Below, piece by piece: positions 46,400 to 58,259 of a stretch of DNA of 64,000 nucleotides. The DNA comes from Medicago truncatula. Taxonomy: Eukaryota > Streptophyta > Magnoliopsida > Fabales > Fabaceae. The stretch spans positions 42,518,972 through 42,582,971 of the forward strand of contig NC_053047.1 of assembly GCF_003473485.1 (NCBI RefSeq), read 5' to 3'. How positions within the stretch are numbered: position 1 is the first letter of the stretch; each line of letters opens with the position of its first letter. A model generated the notes under the pieces. That model saw nothing but the letters and a program-made list of their open reading frames with translations, was not told the DNA's origin and did not search any database. The position numbers and the translations under genes were made by a program.

Positions 46400-47900
46400 T
46401 TTAAATCAGCTGCGGATTCAGGACCTTGAACCAGGGTGCAGATATTTTAAGGTTATAATAAATAAAAAAATGAGTGTATATTTTTTTACGAAATATTAAC
46501 AATTTGTTTGACAAAAAGTAACAAATAAGTTAGCTAGTAGCGGATAAACTTTTGATGAATAAGCTAAGGTAAAACTAAGAGAAAAATTAAGTTGTAAACT
46601 CAAAAATATTATAAATTAGGGTGACGTTTAGAGTACACAAGGGCATATTTTTGAGTAGCATACACAAGTATAAGGGTTACAAGGAATTAGTCTTCAACAA
46701 TTTCTTTAAGAACAAACCCTAATTTCTAACTTTTTGAATGGTATTTCCAAACCCTATAATCTACTAAAAAGACCTCAACCTTTAACCTATTGATTTCCTA
46801 AAGGTTCCCTATTTTGTTCTCACTAGAGATTTTCCTTTTCCACTCTACAAAACCCTAAACCCAACCTGTCTATTTATAGGATTCGTCCGGTCCTTAAAAC
46901 TTGCCAACCAAAAAAATAGAAAACTTGTGCATGCCCGCCACGTAACCTTCATGTGCATTGTGTAGTATGCACAACTCAAGCACTTTCAGAATCAAAATTT
47001 TTAAGGCATATACAACAGAAGTTCAATCGTGAACCGTATAATTTTTGCATTTTTTTTATATTAAAGACATTTTCACTACCACCGGAGTCTCGAGTCTTTT
47101 ATCGCGTTGTTTCTTTTCGGTGGCATTTAGTATGCATAAGGGAAAAATTTGTGCAGCATGCACAACCCATAAAATTCTGGACAAGTGGCGGTTTTGGTGG
47201 GGTTGGATTACCTGCTAAAATTAAATCAATAATAAAATGAACCATATTTAAAAAGTATTGGTTTTATTGTTTTTGCTGAATACACCTTCAAATCTGAAAA
47301 AGCAGAGTAGCAATTCACACTAACACTACACATCCTTAACCTCACTTCAATCTCCTTTTCCCTCTTCCTTCACTTGAATCTCACGGAGCACCATGAAAAT
47401 ACAACACTCTCCATTAAAGTTTAGATTTTCAGAAATTGTTACTCACCATCAATCTACCCATCAACTTAAATTTCGTCTTCTTTAACAGCATTGTTCAATT
47501 TTATTTCACTTTTCATTGAAGTTTGGAGATTGCAACTTAGTTTGGTTTCTAGATTTGGATTCATTAAATCTCATTGTTGATTTATGCAGTCTTTAAACTT
47601 AAAGATATGTATAAGACTTTCTTTATCATATTAAAGGATTTATAATTGTATATGCTTGCTGAATACTAGGACTCTCTTTCGTGTTTGCTGCTTTTAATAC
47701 ATTATGATACAACTCAGTATACTTCTCAGTGGTAGCTCAGGAAGAAATATTGGTCTGGACAGACGCACGACCGTGCGGTATTTTGGCACGGCCGTGCGAT
47801 AACTTACTGTAATTCTGGGGAAATAATGCCTAATTTCATGCGCACGGTCGTGCTTATGAATGGCACGGTCAAATCAAATGCTTAAAGATTGCGTGTCACC
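46400..47900. other. Intergenic; short palindrome-rich segment
   Basis: No gene is supported; the 95-codon frame at 46953 has no resemblance. At 47760..47880 several copies of the word CACGRCCGTGC occur, including the perfect palindrome GCACGGCCGTGC. I associate such sequence with legume retroelements. Confidence 0.4.
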
Positions 47901-47912
47901 AAACCATATTAC

Positions 47913-48145
47913 ATTAGTGTGTTCTCTGTACATGCAATCACGCTAGTTTGAAACAATGGAGGAAAAGTTTGGAATCAAACCAACACAAGAGCACTATGCT
48001 TGCATGATTGATATCCTTGGAAATTAGGGAAACTAAATGAAGCGGTGGAACTTATGAATTCCATTCCATTTGAAGCTGATGGATCCGTTTGAGGGGCGCT
48101 TCTTGGTGCTGCAAGAATCCACAAAAATGTTGAACTTGGTGAAAC
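47913..48145 (+). pseudogene. PPR protein fragment (E/DYW-type C-terminal repeats)
   Basis: Plus-strand reading gives ISVFSVHAITLV, a shift, then MEEKFGIKPTQEHYACMID, ILGN, stop, GKLNEAVELMNSIPFEADGS, stop, GALLGAARIHKNVELGE. This is the final PPR repeats of a plant organelle RNA-editing/PLS-class protein. Two in-frame stops (one a Trp-to-stop change in VWGAL) and a frameshift make it dead. It abuts an MCTP fragment. Confidence 0.85.
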
Positions 48146-48146
48146 A

Positions 48147-48690
48147 GTGCTTTTTCATATTTTTTGCTTATGTGTGCTTTTGTATCCAGAGCCAATGATA
48201 CCTTTGGTGAGTTTCTATCTTTTCAAGATTGGTTTGGATAATTATAATTTCAAAAAGCATGAGCATCCTTGTCACATAGATGCAACATTATATTATCTGG
48301 TGCTGATACAACAAATTCTGATGATTTAGAAGAAGAACTTGATTTCTTTCCAACTCAAACTGGAGGTGAAGATTTGAGAAGGAGGTATGATAGGTTGAGA
48401 GTCATTGGCAGGAATGCACAAAAAAGGGTTGATCAATTAGCTACCATTTTAGAAAAGCTACAATTTCTGATCAGTTGGAGGGATCCATATTTTTGGTGTT
48501 GTGTTGTTTGTATCCATGTTACATATTTTGTTCCTCTTAAAGTTATCATCTTCCCTTGCATATTTATTTATCTAAGACATCCAAGATTTAGAAGCAATAC
48601 ACTCTCAGGAGATTGCCCTCCAAGCAAGCTTTTATACTGTGATGACATGGCATGTTTAGATTGGGATATTAGTCTTTCTAGTGTTATTTA
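48147..48690 (+). pseudogene. MCTP (multiple C2, transmembrane) C-terminal fragment
   Basis: The first frame gives LLYPEPMIPLVSFYLFKIGL and HEHPCHIDATL. After a frameshift near 48296 the next gives DDLEEELDFFPTQ, RRRYDRLRVIGRNAQKRVDQ, LATILEKLQFLISWRDPYFW and YLRHPRFRS. This is the phosphoribosyltransferase-C/transmembrane tail of plant MCTP/QUIRKY proteins, which tether ER to plasma membrane at plasmodesmata. All C2 domains are missing, so it is a pseudogene. Confidence 0.85.
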
Positions 48691-48699
48691 GCATTTTTA

Positions 48700-49630
48700 T
48701 TTGGATAGATAAATGTTAGTATATCAGTTCTTATGTCGGTATTTTTTTTCTTTCGCGGGGATTTGAACTTCAATCCTTTGAACATCGTCATTTTCTAAAT
48801 ATTCTTCTTTTTCTTGATTTCCTGATTTTTTTTTTCTTTTCACATATATAAAGTAAGGGTTTGCAACTTATATTTGTCAATCACCATATGAAGCAAGATA
48901 CTCCTTTGATTAGACATGTCTCAGTGTCGGATATATATGATGTCCGACACGGCACTAATACGTATGATTACATTGAATTATGTCATTTTTATGAATTATT
49001 GACGTGTCCGTTTCGTGTTCGTGTATGAGTTTGTGTTTCATAGTATTACCATATTCCAAAAGCAACTTACATTTCAAAATTTCATATGGTTAAGTCATTG
49101 ATTCAGGATTGTACACAAAAAGTGCAGGACATATTAACAAGTGCGCCTCATCAACGTACAATAGTACATATTTGTTGTAACGGTGAAACAAGTCTAAGAT
49201 CCAGCCTCATGTGCACATTGAAACTATATTAATCATCTCTCAAAGTTCTTAGAAATTGGCTTCAAAAAATGCTTTTCAAAATCTGGAAAACTTGACCTTT
49301 TTGGCATATGATGCATGCATTTTATTTTAAAGATATGATTCATTTGCATTTCACTCTTGTATATAACTTCGTCTCTCACATTTGAAAATATATGTGTATT
49401 TCCGTCTTCAATTTGCTGGCTCCATTTACTGAACAAAGTACAATTCTAAAAGGTTTATAGCTATAGTACAATTCTAAAAGGCTAAACTCACAGCAGAGAG
49501 AGACTACGACAGTTTACAAGCGACGTCACGTCCCCAGTTAAGTCATTGTTTTCAAGTCTCCTACATTTTATGCATGATAGAATTAGGAGTTCAAAAAAAA
49601 AAAAAAAAAAAAAAACTCAAGGAGAAACTT
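48700..49630. other. Intergenic with a GTGTCGG-type dispersed repeat
   Basis: 48905..49050 contains TCTCAGTGTCGGATA, GATGTCCGACACGGCAC and GACGTGTCCG, related to the dispersed family in OSB intron 1. The rest is AT-rich spacer. Confidence 0.4.
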
Positions 49631-49632
49631 AC

Positions 49633-49854
49633 AGAGAAGTCATACTCTCGAAGCTATGAAGAGTAGAAGGTATTGTTCCATTCAGCTTATTCCCATGGAC
49701 ATTTCTAAGAGAGGAGAAAAATCCATGACATGAATGAATTGTTAACAACCTTATAACAAACTAACAGTTTAAGTTTTGTTGCTTACAGGCCGGTAAGGCT
49801 TGTACATAAGCTAAGGTCACTGGGAATTGGCCCCTCAAGAAGGATAGATGACTC
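49633..49854 (-). pseudogene. ERECTA-like LRR receptor kinase fragment (two LRR exons)
   Basis: Exon-like 49787..49854 reads LEGPIPSDLSLCTSLTGL, and exon-like 49633..49704 reads NVHGNKLNGTIPSTLHSFES then MTSL. The junction restores L-N-V-H-G-N in phase, with GTAAGC and GTAAGT donors. NVHGNKL...TIP with ESMT..L is the ERECTA-family signature, and ERECTA LRR exons are 72 bp. The second is exactly 72 bp, but the first is 68 bp from its only AG acceptor, which breaks phase. No kinase domain follows downstream. Most likely a decayed fragment. Confidence 0.65.
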
Positions 49855-49869
49855 CTGAAAACTACAACA

Positions 49870-50760
49870 AATACCAATAAAAATGAAAGTTCAAGTAAAG
49901 AAGAAAGCTTTCCAAGCTCGTGAGGGATATATATGTCCACTTAGGAATCTGTCCTGTGTGAAACCACCAATGGTAGGTATTGAAAATCAAAACATCTCCA
50001 TTCCACTAGGTACTCATCTTTCACCCATATTATTGAAACTTCATACTCCTATAGCACATAATTCGAAAATGTGTATACAAAACTCCTACAATACACTTTA
50101 GAAGGAGAAATATGAAGTAAATGACTGTCAACCACTTTCCCGGCGCAGTAGAGGTGAACTCCGGCACAATGGTGACGAAAAAAGGGAGAAATAAGAATAA
50201 GGAAGAGTCGTAAAACAACTACAACAACAGAGGAAGAAGAAAATACGGTGTGGCTTTTGTTCTTTCTTTCTTCTACTTTCAGATTTTGATTTGGGGAAGG
50301 GAGAGAAGGATTGAAGAGGGAAATGAAGGGTTTTTAGGTTTTGATTTGGAGAAGAAAAATAGAAAACATAAAATCTAGTTTGATTCAATTTGAGACTTTG
50401 TGAAAATAGTGGCATAAGAGGGAAATGAAATTTAATTATTTTGACATAAGAGGGAAAGTGAAATTGAAAGGAGATGAAATTTGATTATTTTAGCATAAGA
50501 GGAAAAGAGAAATTGAGTAGTAATATGATTATGCCAAAAACAATAATTAAAATGAAATTAAGTTCTTTTAGTTAATGTTCAATTCATTACATTTATTAAA
50601 AAATAAAAAATAAACCATTCCCTTATTTATTTATTTTTAAAAAAATAACACCATTTTTTTTGGTTAATATGTTTCACGTAATCTAGACTATATATAAACT
50701 AAATAACCTCCTTCAAAAAAAATAAAGAAAATAACATCTTTAAGCTCTTATGTGCTCTAT
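49870..50760. other. Intergenic, nothing recognised
   Basis: A minus-strand frame at 50128..50415 is Ser/Phe/Cys-rich without family resemblance. The phrase ATAAGAGGGAAA recurs three times at 50410-50500. Confidence 0.4.
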
Positions 50761-50767
50761 ATACTAT

Positions 50768-51140
50768 GATGAATTTGAAAAGAAATATCAAATAAAGTCC
50801 AACCTAGTAGAATGAACAAATTTGTTGAAATTAGGAAAATGATGAATTTGAAAAGGAATAGCAAATAAAGTTCAACCCTAGTAGAAAGAACAAAATTATG
50901 GAAATTAGAAAAATGATAAATTTGAAAAGGAAGATCAATTAAAGTCAAACCCTAGTAGAAAGAACAAAATTGTGGAAATTAGAAAAATGATAAATTTGAA
51001 AAGGAAGATCAAATAAAGTCCAACCCTAATAGAAAAAACAAAATTGTGGAAATTAAAAAAAAAATAATGAATTTGAAAAGGAAAATCAAATAAAGTCCAA
51101 CCATAGTAGAAGGAACAAAGTTGTGGAAATTAGTAAAAGA
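50768..51140. repeat. 74 bp minisatellite, five copies
   Basis: Units start at about 50768, 50841, 50915, 50989 and 51066. Each begins GATGAATTTGAAAAGG and ends GGAAATTAGAAAAAT. Units 2-4 are the most alike. Confidence 0.9.
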
Positions 51141-51236
51141 TTTATATGGTATGTTTGTTTATAAAGATTGTTTGGTTGAATAGAAATTGGATCGATGTAA
51201 ATATATTTATTTGCTAAAAATATTCAAATAATAATT

Positions 51237-52484
51237 AATCAAACTCTTTATCGACTAATCAAGCTTACAACTCTCACCCTAATTACAAGATTCTTCGACT
51301 TAAACTACTTCCAAGATGTCATAATGACTGGTGAAACTCACAACTCTTACCATTAATGAAAGTATCTTGGAGTCAAAGTACTTGGATGAACATTCTATGA
51401 CTAATCAAACTATTTATCGACTAACCAAGCTTACAATTCTAACCCTAATGACAAGATTCTTTGAACTAAACTACTACAAAGACTTTAGAACGACTGATCA
51501 AACTCACAACTCTTACCCTAACTAAAAGAATCTTGGAATCAAAGTACTTGGATGAACGTTCAATGACTAATCAAACTCTTGTTATCGACTAACCAAGCTT
51601 ACACCTCTCACCCTAATAACAACTCTCACCCTAATGACAAGATTCTTTGACCTAAACTAATTCAAAGATGTCAGAACGACTAATCAAAACCCTAACTAAA
51701 AGAATCTTGGAGTGAAAGTACTTGGATAAATGTTCAATGACTAATCCAACTATTTATTGACTAATCAATCTTAGAACTCTCACCCTAATGACAAGATTCT
51801 TTGACCTAAACTAATTCAAAGATGTCAGAACGACTAATCAAAACCCTAACTAAAAGAATCTTGGAGTGAAAGTACTTGGATAAATGTTCAATGACTAATC
51901 CAACTATTTATTGACTAATCAATCTTAGAACTCTTACCCTAATGACAATCTTATTTTACCTAAACTACTTCAAATATGTCATAACGGCTGATCAAACTTA
52001 CAACTATTACCCTAACTAAAAGAATCTTGGAGTCAAAGTACTTGGAGGAATGTTAAATGACTAATCAAACTCTTGTTATCGACTAACCACGCTTACAACT
52101 CTCACCCTAATGACAACTCTCACCCTAATGACAAAATTCTTTGACTTAAACTAATTCAAAGATGTCAGCACGACTGATCAAACTCACAACTCTTACCCTA
52201 ACTGAAAGAATCTTGGAGTCAAAGTACTTTGATGAACGTTCAATGACTAATCAAACTCTTGTTATCGACTAACCAAACTTACAACTCTCACCCTACTGAC
52301 AACTCTCACCCTAATGACAAGATTCTTTGACTTAAACTACTTCTAAGATTTTAGAACGACCGATCAAACTTACAACTCTTACCCTAACCGAAAGAATTTG
52401 GGAGTCAAAGTACTTGGATGAACGTTTAATTACTAATCAAACTCTTGTTATCAAATAACCAAGCTTACAAATCTAACCCTAATG
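51237..52484. repeat. ~170 bp tandem array, left part
   Basis: Eight units start AATCAAACT..TTATCGACTAA at 51237, 51403, 51569, 51743, 51897, 52063, 52249 and 52435 (spacing 154-186 bp). Spacing varies through gain or loss of an internal CTCACCCTAATGACAA module. Unit landmarks are AAGATTCTTTGAC and CTTGGAGTCAAAGTACTTGG. Non-coding. Confidence 0.9.
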
Positions 52485-52489
52485 AAAAC

Positions 52490-54476
52490 TGTAACACCCC
52501 GTTTTCCCAAGATAAAAATTTCATAAAGATAATCAGAGTAATTCACATATAAACGGATGCTACACTTCTAAAAGATCATACATGGAATAATTAACTAATT
52601 TTCCTTCAAAGTTCAATCAACATAAATATTCAAAACTTCGCAGCGGAATTTATTTCAACTTCTAAAAATAGTAGTCTTTGGCACGAAGGCCTCTTCGTAA
52701 ATGTCACATAAAAATCCAATCTAAAAACATAGTCATAAACTTCATTAAGCAATACGTAAGGAATAGAAAGCAACAACAAAATTCTCATCCCGTTACGTAT
52801 CAGAGCACCTAAGACACACGAGAGAGAAACCTCACACGACATCAACTATTCTTGGTTACCTGCAAGTTACCCATGGTGGGCAACATAGAAGGGGTGAGAT
52901 TTCACAAATAATAATATTAAGCATATAATTCATCAATTACATTTAACAACTTAAACTTCATCACTTAGCAATAATAATACTTCATGTAATACTTCATTAA
53001 ATCATCAATCAACTTCTAATCATCATTAACATCATATTCATCATATATAACAACATAATCATCACATCATAAACATCATCTTATAACAACATAAACATCA
53101 TATTAATCACATATAACAATATCATAATCAACATCATATCAATATCATAAACAACATCATAATCAATTTTCATAAGCATCATAACAACATAATCATCACA
53201 TCGTAAATATCATCATAATCAATATCACAAACAACATAACAATGTCATAATCATAATTATTCATAAGTACTTCATTAACAACAGATGGATAGAAGACAAC
53301 TCAACAACAACTTAACAACTCATGGATGATAATTCATCAACAACGACTTTGACTCGACAATGCAACTTCAACTCGACTATGCAACTTAGACCTCTTATAT
53401 GCATGTGGTACCAATACGGGGCATCAAGTCCCAATCGCTATTTGAGTATTATTATACTTCCAGAGCATCAAGCCCCAATCACTATTTGAGTATTATTATA
53501 CTTCCAGAGCATCAAGCCCCAATCGCTGAATGCTAATGCATGGACTCGACCTCTTAAACATCTTAATTCAACGACCTCTTAAATAGTCCAATAATTTGGA
53601 ACATCATCATCAACATCTTAATCAACTTAGACCGACTCGTGCAGCTTAGTTAAATAACAACAGCAACACAGCAGTATACAAAAACAACATGACATAATAA
53701 TATCAAATGCAAGTCAACAACGTCTCAATTATTCACATATAATTCAAGTAATGCATATATAATTATATCACAATATAACAACATCAAATGGTAATCAACA
53801 TCTTAAAACATCATATATACATATAACACTTCATCAATCATGAACAATATCGTATTCACAAACATATACATACATATACTAATTCATCAATCATATTCAA
53901 TTATTCACTGTGATCTATGTGCAGTAATTTGACCATAACTCAAGTTCTATAAATCATTTTGAAGTCAAACCAACGACATTAGAAAGCTAACATCCATACC
54001 TACAACTTTCATGTTTACACCTAAGACCAATTCTGTACCAATCAATACCAGTTTTCATTTCAAATTCGGGGCAGAGATGAAAAGAAAAATCAGAAAAAGC
54101 AACATATATTATTCAACTTCACTTTCATTCAAAATCATCACAATCATCACTCTTAACCCTAATTCTCAAATTCTCAAAAACTAAACCTACAACATGTTAA
54201 ATACAATTTTCAGAATCATAGACTCAAGATTATTGAATGTTAGTCCCACCCTTACCTTAAGATTAACGATCGGCAGCCTTTCCTCTTGGTTCTTCTCTTA
54301 TCTTGTTTTTCTCTAACTTCTCACTTCTCTTAGTTTCTCACTTTCTCCCTTTTTCTCCCAAAAGCAGTTTGCACGTAATCCTTATTTTCTAATTCTAACT
54401 CTCCACTTTTATATAAATCCTTAACCTACTTATTTTCTCTTAATTCCAAATATGCCCTACAAGTCTCAATATTCTA

Positions 54477-54517
<41 letters not shown>

Positions 54518-54836
54518 AAATATTTCTATAACAAATAACAAATATATCTCTATAACAAATATATTTCTATAACAAATAACAAATATATCTCTATAACAAA
54601 TAATATATATATTTCTAAACCAAATAACATATATATTATACTAATAAATACCAACATATAACATAACAAAATATTACTCATCTAATTTCCAAAACAGCCC
54701 CCACAACTTTAATCTTATTTTATTTTCAAATCCTATTCCATTAAATAAAAAAATAAGTCACTTAATAAATCACATAATCATATAAATATATTCTAAACTT
54801 ATTAAAACAATCAAATATTTCAAAGAAGGCACTACA
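52490..54836. mobile_element. Solo-LTR-like insertion 1 (2.35 kb)
   Basis: Begins TGTAACACCCCG and ends GGCACTACA (TGTA...TACA ends). It is flanked by the 5 bp duplication AAAAC (52485..52489, 54837..54841) and interrupts the tandem array, which resumes beyond it. No retroelement coding region lies inside, so it fits a solo LTR. It holds a (CAT)-rich low-complexity stretch at 52900..53320, an (AT)n run at 54482..54512, and a ~70 bp tandem duplication near 53415..53530 (AGCATCAAGCCCCAATC). Confidence 0.8.
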
Positions 54837-54841
54837 AAAAC

Positions 54842-55053
54842 TATAACCCTAATGACAAGATTCTTTGACCTAAACTACTACAAAGACTTCAACACAACTG
54901 ATCAAACACACTCTTAACCTAACTAAAATAATTTTAGAGTTAAAGTACTTGGATGAACGTTCACTGACTAATCAAACTATTTATTGACTAACCAAGCTTG
55001 CTACTCTAACCCTACTGACAAGATTCTTTGACCTAAACTACTTCCAAGATTTC
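54842..55053. repeat. ~170 bp tandem array, middle part
   Basis: Array sequence continues here between the two insertions (AAGATTCTTTGACCTAAAC twice, one unit plus part of another). Confidence 0.85.
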
Positions 55054-55058
55054 AAAAC

Positions 55059-57961
55059 TGTAACGCCCTATTTCTATTAAAGCGATAAAACACGCGAATA
55101 ATATAAATATTCAAAAAATAGACGCCTCGTCATCAACAAAGTCCAAACAACAGGCATATTTAAAAATTCTCAACATTTGCAGCAGATATAAACCATACAC
55201 CTAAAAAGTATACATGCCATGAGATCAAAATACATCATCATAAAAATTCTCTAAATCCCGACAAATGGGAAAATCTCCACAACATAAATAAATCCAGAAT
55301 AAACAATCTAGAATAGTCATAAGACAGAAAACCTAGATCAGAGCCTACCCTAAGACTCAAAGGAAACGATAACGGAGATAGCTCCCGCTATCCAAGCAAT
55401 CACCAAGCAACTCACCAAAAGCAAACTAATCTTGCACGTCGTCTACCCATCCATATAGACAGGTAGGCGGTCAAAACCACTGGGGGGTAAGCTTTACATC
55501 AATCATAATCCATAAAAAAAGTTTGACATAAATGAATCAAATCAAGTATCAATTAATTAATCATGAGCAAATAACTTCCATATACACATTCATGCAACAA
55601 TTCCAAATATCACAAGTATGTATTCATCAAACACAGTCTTCATCAACAATCATCATTCACATGTAAACAATTAAGACTCATGCCAATTATGCTATGCGCC
55701 TATTCCCGACACATATATGCATGTGGTACCAAATCACCTCAAGGTCGTCACCTTCGATGCAACAAAAATATCGTATGTAAGATTTCACATCCGTCTTACA
55801 TTATCACCGAAGTAAAAGAGTAACCCTCCTTTACAACATCAAGACTCAACATTGCAAAATCACCTCATAATATTCAACAACAATATAAAGGATAACCTCC
55901 AATTATATTGATCACCTCAACAACAATTGCATTATCAAGTATTTACGTTCACACAACAATCAAGTCATAATTCAATTAAGAGTCATCATCACATGGTCAT
56001 CATAATTATCAATAATTATCAACATCAATTGATATATATATATCAATAATCAACATCAACTATATAATATAGTCCCACCACTCCAAACACTTCTCATATT
56101 CCAAGTAAAGAGAAAATAAAACACCTTATGATAAATATCATATTCAACATCTAACAATTCATTTACATATCTTCATTTAATCATATAAAGCTAGTCACGA
56201 AAGATTTATAAGGTAATTGGCTTTAAAGAATCGTTTTCGACAAAGTCCGTATCAAGTGGCAAAACGGCCAACATTGATAATTTTCAAAAAAAAGGTAACT
56301 TATTCAAGTTTGAAAAACTCACAAATCAATCTTAATCAATATTAAGCCACTTACGAACTATTAAACATTAGTTCAAAGATTAGCCTAAGTTCGAATGAGA
56401 AAATCTCGAGTTCACATTTTCCACATTCCCACCCGAAAATCAAGTTTGACATGATTAAGACATTTAACCAACTTTACAAGTCTTGCCTAAGTCCATAGGG
56501 ACTGTAGACCAAACTTGTAATCCTTATTAGTTCACCAAAGTTCATTTCCGACAAAATCCGAAATTATCAAAAGTTCAAGTTTCAACCAAAATAGAAAATC
56601 CCAAGTTTGAATGAGTAAATCATGTTCCAGTAGGTTTAGGAGTACAAACAGAGATTAAACAAGTTGAAATAAGTGTTTTACAAAGCTTGGATTGTCCCCC
56701 TAAAGCCGGGAACGAAAATCAAAAGTTGCTGAAAATGGGCTAGTTCGTTTAAGCGACCATCCGTTCGCTTAAGCGACCAAGTTCCAGAAGCTTACAATAG
56801 CTGTTCGCTTACTGTTCACTTAAGCGACCAAGATCCAGAACTTACTGTGATTGTTCGCTTACCGTTCGCTTAAGCGAACAGTTATTAGTTATGTAGGAAA
56901 ACGTTCGGGTTTCAACCCTTTTTCACCCAAAATTCCCAATTTTGATCTCCCAACGCCCGAATAAGTTTCCAAAGTTTGTTTACAGGTCTTAGCACTTAAA
57001 AGGGCTTTCGAGAACACATCAAACATGAAAACAAATGTCATTTAAACATAATTCACCAAATCAACCCATTTTCACAAAACCAACAACAACAACTTATTTC
57101 ACATCACGAACTCATGATTTATGAACACCCAAGCTATGAATCATCAACAACAATATCTCTTAACAACAACAACATCAATTAAACATGATTCTCATCACAA
57201 ATCAACAACAACATAGCATAATTCAACAATTAGAGTACAATTCACAATATATCTTTTTCACATACTATGAACATGCAATTTCACGAACAACAATTCAATT
57301 ATCACCAATTTCATGTACTCAAACATATCATCATAACAAGAGCACGAATTTCAACAACTAAGAGAAAAATAATCACTTATTCAATTAAGCACTTAAGCAT
57401 ACAATTAGGGAAAAATTACAACTAAGTGATTATGATTGAAATCTAACCCCCTTACCTCAATAAGCAATAATCTTAGCAAAAGCTTCAATTTAGCTCATAG
57501 AATCTCTATCACCTCTTGGGTCTTCAAGCTTTTCTCCCTTCTAACCATTTTCCTCTTCTCTTGAACTTTCTCTCTCCACCTCTCTCAAATTCTTATGAAA
57601 TGAAATGAAATGAAAACCTATTTTCTCTAAAGACAAGAGTTTATATAGGCTCATCTCAAATGGGCTTAACCCTAATGCCTTAGTGGGCTTAACTCACTCA
57701 TTTACTAATTGAAAAATGTTTCTACTCACTTAACAGTAAAATAATAACAACGATCACTTACCGGTTCACAACTAACCACTACACTAGTAACTTAGTAAAA
57801 TAATGGTTCTCACTTGAAATACTAAAAATAATCTTCACCATGAATTTACTAAATTACCCTCCCAACACGAAAACCATAAAAATGCACCCAATGATAATAT
57901 TCGCAAACAAGCACATATTAAAACAATTGAAAATAATTCTAGCGAAAATCGGCCTGTTACA
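55059..57961. mobile_element. Solo-LTR-like insertion 2 (2.9 kb)
   Basis: Starts TGTAACGCCC and ends GGCCTGTTACA (TGTAAC...GTTACA). It is flanked by AAAAC at 55054..55058 and 57962..57966. Removing it with one AAAAC restores the array phrase GATTTCAAAACGACTGATC. It is not the same family as insertion 1. No coding domains. At 56743..56879 four copies of a GTTCGCTTAAGCGACC-type motif occur, one a perfect 16 bp palindrome. Confidence 0.82.
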
Positions 57962-57966
57962 AAAAC

Positions 57967-58250
57967 GACTGATCAAACTTACAACTATTAACCTAACTGA
58001 AAGAATCTTGGAGTCAAAGTACTTACATGAACGTTCAATGAATAATCAAACTCTTTAACGGCTAAAGCTTGTAACTCTAATCCTAACGATAATAGTTTTC
58101 AACCCAAACTGCTTGGAAGACTGCTAATAGCTAAATCAAGAGGTCACAACGACTAATCAAACCGATAACTCTTAACTAACAAGAAGAATCTTACAGGGAA
58201 AGTACCTAGGTAAATGTTAACTGATTAATCAATATATTCACTACGTTCAT
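57967..58250. repeat. ~170 bp tandem array, right part
   Basis: The array resumes (GACTGATCAAACTTACAAC, then TCTTGGAGTCAAAGTACTT) and decays by about 58250. Confidence 0.8.
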
Positions 58251-58259
58251 TGTAATTAA

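Noticed and set aside
50768..52484. Regular repeats with spacers, at first glance CRISPR-like
   Set aside because: Units are 74 bp and ~170 bp tandem copies with no unique spacers, in a plant nuclear context.
52630..52845. 71-codon minus frame in the repeat region
   Set aside because: Lies inside a solo-LTR-like element and has no recognisable domain.
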